From NCBI GenBank assembly GCA_946481025.1, contig CAMLNA010000095.1, forward strand, positions 1 through 16,888: 16,888 nucleotides of DNA, written 5' to 3'. Every line of letters begins with the position of its first letter. Positions within the stretch are counted from its first letter, which is position 1. Below the pieces are notes generated by a model that saw nothing but the letters and a program-made list of their open reading frames with translations, was not told the DNA's origin and ran no database searches. The position numbers and the translations under genes are program-made. The DNA is from an uncultured Rivibacter sp. Lineage in GTDB: Bacteria; Pseudomonadota; Gammaproteobacteria; Burkholderiales; Burkholderiaceae. Shown here piece after piece: positions 1 to 6,437 of this stretch.

Positions 1-509
1 TTTGCTGCGCTGCGAAGTGACGATTTACGTCAGCGCCGTAACCGCGCACTTACGCTCCGGACGTGAATTGGCGTTGCGCCGCACGCGACCTGTCGTTTGG
101 AAGCGTCGCAACCGGCAAAACCGGCTGCAGATACCGGTAAAGCAGGCTGGCATGGAAAGCGCATGGCGAATGCCATCCGAGTTCGCAGCAGTCACCGCCC
201 ATGCCGACCCCGCAAAAAACCGCACGCCTTCGCCCTGCAGCTCCGAGCTGCCGTGGCGGCGCTTCGTCCCTGCTGCGGCTCACGCCGCACGGTGCACAAG
301 GTGCCCCCAGCCTGGCGCGCGGTGGTGAGCGCGGCGACCGCACCTCCAAGGGTGCGGCGCGTCAGGGCCTGGGGGCGTGGCTGGCGCGAGCTGCCGGCCA
401 CCTGGTGCCGCGCGGCGCTCCTGCGCTGCCGGTGTTCGGCCTGTCCGAATTCGCAGCCAGCCGGCTGCAGGCCTGATCAACGAGATGACAAGGGGGGAGG
501 GGCTCCACC
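1..509. other. Gene-poor leader region, no recognised function
   Basis: No protein I recognise is encoded here on either strand. The frames that stay open translate to Arg/Ala/Pro-rich text typical of non-coding GC-rich DNA. The first 200 bases are less GC-rich than the rest of the window, which would suit regulatory DNA. Small inverted repeats are visible: TGACG-ATTTA-CGTCA at 18-32 and ATGGC-GAAT-GCCAT at 163-176. Neither is followed by a T tract. One weak ORF (201-476) is listed separately. I saw no tRNA and no known riboswitch core. Confidence 0.5.
201..476 (+). CDS. Doubtful small ORF, 91 codons
   Basis: This open frame would encode a 91-residue basic, Ala/Gly/Arg-rich protein with no recognised domain, signal peptide or membrane helix. 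Its third-position GC is about 75 percent by my hand count, below what the clear genes in this window show. There is no convincing ribosome-binding site before the ATG at 201. The second half, from about codon 55, has more gene-like codon use than the first half, so a shorter product is possible. It lies 33 bases upstream of the better-supported ORF at 510. Chance openness in GC-rich DNA is the simplest alternative. Confidence 0.2.
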   Translation: MPTPQKTARLRPAAPSCRGGASSLLRLTPHGAQGAPSLARGGERGDRTSKGAARQGLGAWLARAAGHLVPRGAPALPVFGLSEFAASRLQA

Positions 510-710
510 ATGTCTGACACCAAACACACCGATTCACAACTGGCGGCCTTGAGCGTAGAAGATCAGGCTGCGCGTCCGCCGGTGCTTCGGGTTGCGCTCC
601 CCTCCGGGGCGGCGCCACGTCAATTCAAGGTGCTGCAATCGCGCGGCGCGCCGGGCCAGAGGGCCCTGCCGCTGGGTGGCGGCATCGGCAAAGGTTTGCG
701 GACCGGTTGA
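510..710 (+). CDS. Putative 66-residue small protein or leader peptide
   Basis: The ORF starts with ATG preceded by a purine-rich stretch containing GGAGG at 496-500, nine bases from the start. It encodes a soluble, mostly polar protein with a polar acidic/basic N-terminus (MSDTKHTDSQ) and a Gly-rich C-terminus (LGGGIGKGLRTG). I recognise no family. Its stop codon (708-710) lies 7 bases before the stem of a strong intrinsic terminator, so a transcript covering this ORF would end just after it. Third-position GC is about 71 percent by hand count, lower than in neighbouring genes, so a recent, regulatory or non-coding origin is possible. It could be a free-standing small gene, a leader peptide for the permease downstream, or chance. 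The ribosome-binding site can pair weakly with itself (GGAG at 496-499 with CTCC at 503-506). Confidence 0.4.
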   Translation: MSDTKHTDSQLAALSVEDQAARPPVLRVALPSGAAPRQFKVLQSRGAPGQRALPLGGGIGKGLRTG

Positions 711-717
711 CGTCCAG

Positions 718-785
718 GGGGAGCGGGCGCGTCGGGGTAGGAGAGAGCGAGCCCTCGACATTCCGTCCCGCTCCCCTTTTTTTTT
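718..785 (+). terminator. Strong rho-independent terminator
   Basis: A perfect 10-bp stem, GGGGAGCGGG at 718-727 pairing with CCCGCTCCCC at 767-776, is followed directly by nine T residues (777-785). The 39-base interior can fold further: GTCG at 731-734 pairs with CGAC at 756-759, and the stem continues with one G-U pair and two G-C pairs. It acts on + strand transcripts, starts 7 bases after the stop of the 510-710 ORF, and ends 128 bases before the permease start. It either ends an upstream transcript or works as an attenuator in the permease leader. Confidence 0.8.
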
Positions 786-830
786 GCCACCCATCCTCTT
801 TTCTCCCTTGTTGACACCGGGCCCGCCCCG

Positions 831-859
831 GTGACGTCGCTTGTGGGCCTCCCTACACT
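831..859 (+). promoter_or_regulatory. Candidate sigma-70 promoter for the permease
   Basis: GTGACG at 831-836 (4 of 6 matches to the -35 consensus) and TACACT at 854-859 (4 of 6 matches to the -10 consensus) are separated by 17 bases. Initiation near 866 would give a leader of about 48 bases before the ATG at 914. The site overlaps the right arm of an inverted repeat, CACCGGG (815-821) / CCCGGTG (827-833), which could be an operator. A perfect TTGACA at 811-816 has no usable -10 at normal spacing. Assigned by consensus match only. Confidence 0.35.
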
Positions 860-913
860 GGGCGGCCGCCGCGCCACGAGCGCATCACGAGCACACAAAA
901 CAAAGGAGAAACC

Positions 914-2254
914 ATGAGCTTGTTCCCGCAATGGCGCGAAAAGACCGAGGGAGTCGTCGCGCCCGATGAGCGCCTGCCATGGCCGCAGACCGCGGCCATG
1001 GGCGTGCAGCACGTGATCGCGATGTTCGGCGCCACGGTGCTCGCGCCGATCCTGATGGGCTTCGACCCCAACGTGGCGATCCTGATGTCGGGCATCGGCA
1101 CGCTGATCTTCTTCTTCATCGTCGGCGGCCAGGTGCCCAGCTACCTGGGCTCCAGCTTCGCCTTCATCGGCGTGGTGATCGCGGCCACCGGCTATGCGGG
1201 CCAGGGCGGCCCCAACGCCAACATCGGCGTGGCGCTGGGCGGCATCATCGCCTGCGGCGTGGTCTACACGCTGATCGGCCTGGTGGTGTGGTTCACCAAC
1301 GAACGGCACCGCAAGTCGGCCCCGATCCAGGGCATGGAGGTCGAGGAGGTCGAAACCGGCGCTGCGGTGCACTGGATCGAGCGGCTCATGCCGCCGGTGG
1401 TGACCGGCGCGGTCGTGGCCGTCATCGGCCTCAACCTCGCGGGCGTGCCGATCAAGAACATGGCGCCCACGCCGTTCGACGCCTGGGTGCAGGCCATCAC
1501 CTTCGTGAGCGTCGGCGTGGTGGCGGTGTTCACCCGCGGCATGGTGCAGCGCCTGCTCATCCTCGTGGGGCTCATCATCGCCAGCGTCATCTACGCGGTG
1601 CTGACCAACGGCCTGGGGCTGGGCAAGCCGCTCGACTTCACCGCGCTGGCCAATGCGCCCTGGTTCGGGCTGCCGCGCTTCGCCGCGCCGGTGTTCGATG
1701 CGAAGGCCATGCTGCTGATCGCGCCGGTCGCGGTGATCCTGGTCGCCGAGAACCTGGGCCACATCAAGGCGGTGAGCGCGATGACGGGGCGCGACCTCAA
1801 CCCGTACATGGGCCGCGCCTTCATCGGCGACGGCATCGCCACCATGGTGTCGGGCGCCTCGGGCGGCACCGGCGTCACCACCTACGCCGAGAACATCGGC
1901 GTGATGGCGGCCACCAAGATCTACTCGACGGCGATGTTCGTGGTGGCCGCGCTCATCGCCATCGTGCTGGGCTTCTCGCCCAAGTTCGGCGCGCTCATCC
2001 AGACCGTGCCGCTGGCGGTGATGGGCGGCGTGTCGATCGTGGTGTTCGGCCTGATCGCAGTGGCCGGCGCCAAGATCTGGGTCGACAACCGGGTGGACTT
2101 CTCCGACAACACCAACCTCATCATCGCGGCGGTCACGCTCATCCTGGGCACCGGCGACTACACGCTCAAGCTGGGTGATTTCGCGCTCGGCGGCATCGGC
2201 ACCGCCACCTTCGGCGCCATCCTGCTGCACGCGCTGCTGAAGCGACGCGCATAG
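914..2254 (+). CDS. rutG: RutG-type uracil/pyrimidine permease (NCS2/SLC23)
   Basis: This 446-residue polytopic inner-membrane protein belongs to the nucleobase-ascorbate transporter family, which imports uracil or related bases with protons. I recognise it as close to E. coli RutG, from remembered sequence and not an alignment run: GVVAPDERLP near the N-terminus, WIERLMPPVVTGAVV (154-168), VAENLGHIKAVSAMTGR (277-293), SGVTTYAENIGVMA-like text (319-331) and a C-terminal GGIGTATFGAILL. Residues matching the UraA base- and proton-binding set are present: Glu279 and His283 in AENLGH, and Glu326 in YAENIGV. A loop at about 127-153 is some 20 residues longer than in RutG. The start is supported by AAGGAG at 903-908, five bases before the ATG. 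No other rut genes lie nearby, so 'uracil/xanthine permease' is the cautious alternative. The first cyclase gene follows 49 bases downstream on the same strand. Confidence 0.9.
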   Translation: MSLFPQWREKTEGVVAPDERLPWPQTAAMGVQHVIAMFGATVLAPILMGFDPNVAILMSGIGTLIFFFIVGGQVPSYLGSSFAFIGVVIAATGYAGQGGPNANIGVALGGIIACGVVYTLIGLVVWFTNERHRKSAPIQGMEVEEVETGAAVHWIERLMPPVVTGAVVAVIGLNLAGVPIKNMAPTPFDAWVQAITFVSVGVVAVFTRGMVQRLLILVGLIIASVIYAVLTNGLGLGKPLDFTALANAPWFGLPRFAAPVFDAKAMLLIAPVAVILVAENLGHIKAVSAMTGRDLNPYMGRAFIGDGIATMVSGASGGTGVTTYAENIGVMAATKIYSTAMFVVAALIAIVLGFSPKFGALIQTVPLAVMGGVSIVVFGLIAVAGAKIWVDNRVDFSDNTNLIIAAVTLILGTGDYTLKLGDFALGGIGTATFGAILLHALLKRRA

Positions 2255-2303
2255 GCCGCGGGCCCGGGCTCAAGTCGGTCCGTTGCCCGCCGAAAGCACC
2301 GTG

Positions 2304-4388
2304 ATGGACCCGTTCGCGCACACGCCGGCTGTCGCGCTGCGGCGGCTGGCGACGACCTCGCTCATTGCCGCGGCGCTGTGGCTGCCGGGCGCGGCCGCTG
2401 CGCAACAGCCGTCGCAGCCGCCCGCATCCGGCCCCACGCTGGACGCCGTGCACGCGCTCGAGCAGCAAGGCCGCATCGATCCGGAACAGGCGCTCGCGCG
2501 GCTGCAGCGCATGCTGCCGCTGGCACCGGCAGGCGGCCACGAACGTGTCGAACTGCTCACCGTGCTCGGGCTGATCCACGGCGCGCGCCGCGAAGCCGCG
2601 CAGGTGCACGGCGTGGTGGAGCAGCTGCAGGCCCTGGGCGGCGATGCGGCGCGCGCCGCCGCGCTGGTGGTGCACGCCGGGCTCGACTACTTCAGCGGCG
2701 ACCTCTCGCGTGCCGAGCCGCAGCTCACGCAGGCGCTGGCCATGCTCCCGGCGGACGCGCCGCCGCAGGCGCGCTTTCGCGTGCTGTACCAGCTCACGCA
2801 GATCCAGGCCGGCCGCGGCCGCATCGAGCAGGCGCTGGCTTCCGCCCATGAGGCCATCCGGGTGGCCGACGGCACCGGCGCAGCGCTGCTGCGCTCGAGC
2901 GCGCGCAGCCAGCTGGCCTACGTGCTGCTGCGCGGCGGCCAGCTGCAGCGTGCACACGACCTCAGTCGCGAGGCCGTGGCGCTGGCCCCCACCGACGCCG
3001 AGCGCTCGTCGGCCCGGCAGGTCGAAGCCATGGTGCTGGCGCGCCGCAACGACCCGCGCGGCGAACGCGAGGCCACCCTCGACGCGCTGCAGCTGGCGCG
3101 CCGCGCCGGATGGCGCAGCCAGGAAGGGCTGATGCTGGGCAACCTCGCCGACTCCTACCTGGCGCGCGCCGAGTACGAGACGGCGCGCCGCCACGCCGCG
3201 CAGGCGCTGGTGATCGCCCGCGAACTGAAGGACAGCCCGTCGGAGTCCCTGGCGCTCACCAACCTCGGCCTGGCCGAGATCGGCCTGAAGCGCCTCGACG
3301 CCGGGCGCGCGCACATCGAACGGGCGCTGGTCATCGAGCGCAACGCAGGCGCACGGGCCGAAGAGGCCGAGGTGCTCGACGAGATGGGCGCCGCCCTCGA
3401 ACGTGCCGGCGACTGGGCCGGCGTCATCGATGCCTACCACCGCCTGCGCGAGCTGCAGGACGCGATGGCCCAGACCAGCCGGCAACGCGCCCTGCTCGAG
3501 ATGCAGGAACGCTTCGACAACGAAAGCCGTGCCCGCGAGCTGGCACTGCTGCAGCGCGAGGGCGCGCTCCACGACGCGCAGCTGCAGGCGCAGGTGCGCC
3601 ACCGCTGGCTGTGGGCCGCCGTGGCGCTGGCCTGCGGCCTGGCGCTGGCCCTGGTGATCGTGCTGGCGCGACGGCTGCGGCATGCCAATCGCCGGCTGAT
3701 CGACTCCAACGCCCGCCTGCGGCAGCAGGCCGGCTGCGACCCGCTCACCGGCCTGGCCAACCGCCGCTTCGCGCATGAGGTGATGCAGCAGCAGGCCGGC
3801 GCCTCGTTCGAAGGCACGCTGCTGCTGATCGACCTCGATCACTTCAAGCGCATCAACGACACCGCCGGCCACGCCGCCGGCGACGCGGTGCTGGTGGAGG
3901 CCGGGCGCCGCCTGCGCGACACGCTGCGCGAAGGCGACCAGCTGGCGCGCTGGGGCGGCGAGGAATTCCTCATTGCCGTGCAACCGGCCCTGCAGCCCGA
4001 GCAGGCCGAGCTGCTGGCCGAGCGGCTGCTGCATCGGCTGGGCGACACACCCGTGGTGCTGCCCGCCCACACGCTGCGGCTCACCGCCTCCATCGGCTTC
4101 GCCAGCTTCCCGCCTCCCGGCGGCGAGGGCCTGGCCGTGCCGTGGGAAAGGGCACTTCGGCTCGCCGACTCGCTGATGTACGCCGCCAAGGCGCGCGGCC
4201 GCAACCGCGCCTGCGGCCTGAGGGCACTGCGCCTGCCCGGTGAGGCGGGGCTCGCGCGTGCGGAGACCGCACTCGATGCCGCCGAGCGGCAGGGCGAGGT
4301 GGTGCTGGCCGAGATCGCCGGCCCGACCGCCGGCGAAGCCCGGGCGGGCAGCCTGCGCCTCGTGCACAGGAAGGACGAAGCGGCATGA
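2304..4388 (+). CDS. Periplasmic-TPR, membrane-anchored diguanylate cyclase (GGDEF)
   Basis: This 694-residue protein probably makes cyclic di-GMP from two GTP in the cytoplasm, under control of a periplasmic domain. It has a signal peptide (1-33, cleavage likely AAA-QQ), helical TPR-like repeats (about 45-385), a coiled-coil stretch (about 385-430), one membrane helix (about 435-455) and a GGDEF domain (about 475-635). The GGDEF domain shows DPLTGLANRRF from residue 479, the metal-binding DLDHFK (510-515) and an active-site GGEEF (551-555). The inhibitory I-site is intact: REGD at 542-545, five residues before GGEEF. I chose ATG 2304 over upstream TTG (2283) and GTG (2301) because it places the signal peptide at the N-terminus; the ribosome-binding site is weak. 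The stop overlaps the next start by four bases (ATGA), so the two cyclases are probably translationally coupled. The sensed ligand is unknown. Confidence 0.88.
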   Translation: MDPFAHTPAVALRRLATTSLIAAALWLPGAAAAQQPSQPPASGPTLDAVHALEQQGRIDPEQALARLQRMLPLAPAGGHERVELLTVLGLIHGARREAAQVHGVVEQLQALGGDAARAAALVVHAGLDYFSGDLSRAEPQLTQALAMLPADAPPQARFRVLYQLTQIQAGRGRIEQALASAHEAIRVADGTGAALLRSSARSQLAYVLLRGGQLQRAHDLSREAVALAPTDAERSSARQVEAMVLARRNDPRGEREATLDALQLARRAGWRSQEGLMLGNLADSYLARAEYETARRHAAQALVIARELKDSPSESLALTNLGLAEIGLKRLDAGRAHIERALVIERNAGARAEEAEVLDEMGAALERAGDWAGVIDAYHRLRELQDAMAQTSRQRALLEMQERFDNESRARELALLQREGALHDAQLQAQVRHRWLWAAVALACGLALALVIVLARRLRHANRRLIDSNARLRQQAGCDPLTGLANRRFAHEVMQQQAGASFEGTLLLIDLDHFKRINDTAGHAAGDAVLVEAGRRLRDTLREGDQLARWGGEEFLIAVQPALQPEQAELLAERLLHRLGDTPVVLPAHTLRLTASIGFASFPPPGGEGLAVPWERALRLADSLMYAAKARGRNRACGLRALRLPGEAGLARAETALDAAERQGEVVLAEIAGPTAGEARAGSLRLVHRKDEAA

Positions 4389-6430
4389 AGCCGGCATGCG
4401 CGCGCTCGCCATGGGTGCCGGGGCTGGTGCTGGTGCTGGTGCGGCTATTCATGGTGCTGCTGGCCGGCGCCGGCCTGCCATGCGGCGCGTCCGCGCAGGT
4501 GCAGGAGATCAACGCGGCGCTGCGCCAATCCTGGGTGCGACCCGATGCGGCCGTCGCGACGCTCGAGCGGCGGCTGGCGCAAGGCAGCAGCGCCGAACGG
4601 GCGCTGGCCGCGTGGAGCCTGGGCCAGGTGCTGTTCGAGGACCAGGCCGGGCCGCCGCAGCTGCAGACCTTGCTCGCCACGCTGGCAGGCCATGACGACC
4701 CCCTGCTGCGCGCGGCGGGCGACATGCTGCTGGGGCTGCGGCTGCTGGCCACCGACCAGCGCGAGCAGGCCGGCGCCCGGCTCGCCAACGCGCTGCGCGC
4801 GGTGGAAGCGGCGGCGGCGACCCCGCGTGACGATCCTGCGCTGGCGGAGCTGCACTGCGACGCGCTGCGCCTGCAGGCGCGGCTGCTGGCGCGCCTGCCC
4901 GGCAAGCTGCCTCAGGCGCTGCAGCAGCTGCACGCGGCCACCCAGCTGGCCCAGCGCGCAGGCGCCCGCTGGCGCCAGGCGCTGGCGCTGCAGGAGCGGG
5001 CGCGGCTGCTGGCCGAACACGGGCAGCAGGCGGCCGCACGGACGGCCGCCGCGTCGGCGCTGCCCCTCGTCGAGTCGCAGGACGACCCGCTGGCCCAGGC
5101 CTCGCTGTGGCTGGGCGCCTCGCGCCTGGCCCACCGCACCGGCGAACACGAAGCCGCCCGGCGCGCGGCCGACGAGGCGCTGGCCCTCGCGGGCCGGGTG
5201 CAGGCGCCGGTGCTGCAGGCCCAGGCGCTGCTGCAGCAGGCCCGGCTGCGCCGCACCACCGACCCGCCCGGCGCGGGCGCGGCGGTGCAGGCGGCCCTGC
5301 AGCTGGCGCAGGCCGTGCCGCCCGAGCCGTGGCAGCCGCCGGTGCGCGCGGCCGCCGGCCTCGAGCTGGTGAAGCTGGGCCGTCCCGGCGCCGGCCGCGC
5401 TCACGTCGAAAGCGCCGTCTGGGAGGCGCCACGCCGCCGCCAGCGGGTGCTCGAGCACGACGCCGCCGGCTGGCTGCGCCAGCTCGACGTGGCGCTGCGC
5501 GAAGCGGGCGATGCGCGCGGCGCGGTGGCCGTGTACCACCGTGAACGCGAAATGCGCACGAAGCTGCAGCAACGCGAGCTGGATGCGGCCGGCCAGGAGC
5601 TGGAAGTGCTCTACCGGGGCCAGCACCAGCGCCGCGAAATCGAGCTGCTCAACCGCGAGAACGTGCACAAGGCGGCCACCCGCGAGTCGCGCGAGCTGCT
5701 GCAACGCACGCTGTGGGGGGTCGCGGCGCTGCTGGCGCTGGCGCTCGGGCTGGCCACGCTGCTGTACCGCCGCCAGCGCGTGGCCCATCGCTCGCTGGCG
5801 GCCAGCGAAACGCTGCTGCGGACGCAGAGCGAACGCGACGCGCTCACCGGGCTCGCCAATCGCCGCCACCTGCTGGAGCAGCTGCAGGCCCTCGGGCGCG
5901 CGGGGCCGCAGCGCAGCTTCGAGGGCGCGTTGCTGATGCTCGACGTCGACCGCTTCAAGCAGGTCAACGACCGCCATGGCCATGCCGTGGGCGACCAGAT
6001 CCTGGTCGAGGTGGCGCGGCGGCTGTCGCAGGTGGTGCGCGGCAGCAGCGACCTCGTCGTGCGCTGGGGCGGTGAGGAATTCCTGCTGTTCGCGCCGGCA
6101 CTGCCGCCGGCACAGGTGCGCACGCTCGCCGAGCGCGTGCTGCAGGCCATGGCCGCCGAGCCGCTGGTGCTGGGCGATCTCACGCTGGAAATCGGCGTAT
6201 CGGTGGGCTATGCCTGCTTTCCGCTGCCTCCGCTGGCGCAGCCCCTGTCATGGGAGCGTGCGGTGAACCTCACCGACCTGGCCCTGTACGCCGCCAAGCG
6301 CCAGGGCCGCGGCCGCGCCTGCGGCATCGTGTCGCTGAACGTGCAGGGCGACGCCGCGCTGGCCGCGGTGGAGGCCGACTTCGACAACGCATGCCGGGAC
6401 GGAAGGGTCGGCATGCAATCCGGCAGCTGA
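4385..6430 (+). CDS. Second periplasmic-TPR diguanylate cyclase (GGDEF), I-site lost
   Basis: This 681-residue paralogue has the same design as the preceding gene: a signal peptide or anchor (1-37, likely ASA-QV), an alpha-helical repeat region (about 40-400, Ala/Leu/Gln-rich, TPR-like but degenerate), a coiled coil (about 390-440), a membrane helix (about 444-463) and a GGDEF domain (about 485-645). Catalytic motifs are present: DALTGLANRRH, DVDRFK (520-525) and GGEEF (562-566). At the I-site position the sequence reads GSSD instead of RxxD, the nearest Arg being one residue too early, so product inhibition by c-di-GMP may be weakened or lost. The ATG overlaps the upstream stop, so expression probably depends on translation of the first cyclase. 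The N-terminal sensor halves have diverged far more than the GGDEF halves. The stop is 7 bases from the convergent kinase stop. Confidence 0.87.
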   Translation: MKPACARSPWVPGLVLVLVRLFMVLLAGAGLPCGASAQVQEINAALRQSWVRPDAAVATLERRLAQGSSAERALAAWSLGQVLFEDQAGPPQLQTLLATLAGHDDPLLRAAGDMLLGLRLLATDQREQAGARLANALRAVEAAAATPRDDPALAELHCDALRLQARLLARLPGKLPQALQQLHAATQLAQRAGARWRQALALQERARLLAEHGQQAAARTAAASALPLVESQDDPLAQASLWLGASRLAHRTGEHEAARRAADEALALAGRVQAPVLQAQALLQQARLRRTTDPPGAGAAVQAALQLAQAVPPEPWQPPVRAAAGLELVKLGRPGAGRAHVESAVWEAPRRRQRVLEHDAAGWLRQLDVALREAGDARGAVAVYHREREMRTKLQQRELDAAGQELEVLYRGQHQRREIELLNRENVHKAATRESRELLQRTLWGVAALLALALGLATLLYRRQRVAHRSLAASETLLRTQSERDALTGLANRRHLLEQLQALGRAGPQRSFEGALLMLDVDRFKQVNDRHGHAVGDQILVEVARRLSQVVRGSSDLVVRWGGEEFLLFAPALPPAQVRTLAERVLQAMAAEPLVLGDLTLEIGVSVGYACFPLPPLAQPLSWERAVNLTDLALYAAKRQGRGRACGIVSLNVQGDAALAAVEADFDNACRDGRVGMQSGS

Positions 6431-6437
6431 AGCGCGC

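Noticed and set aside
481..785. A known purine, xanthine or cobalamin riboswitch ahead of the permease
   Set aside because: I looked for conserved core sequences and saw none I could match; the terminator alone is not enough evidence.
811..816. Perfect TTGACA as a -35 element for the permease
   Set aside because: No -10-like hexamer occurs 16-18 bases downstream; the GTGACG/TACACT pair is better placed.
815..833. CACCGGG/CCCGGTG hairpin as a terminator
   Set aside because: No T tract follows on either strand. It is kept only as a possible operator overlapping the promoter candidate.
620..2230. A 536-codon open frame antisense to the permease
   Set aside because: The translation is His/Asp/Arg/Gly-rich with no domain pattern, while the + strand encodes an unmistakable transporter.
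2166..4412. A 748-codon open frame antisense to the first cyclase
   Set aside because: A shadow of the TPR-GGDEF gene. Low-complexity Gln/Ala/Arg text, no motifs.
4420..4443. Tandem GCTGGT repeats as a slippage site
   Set aside because: Three in-frame hexamers simply encode alternating Leu-Val in the signal/anchor helix; such repeats are ordinary in GC-rich membrane segments.
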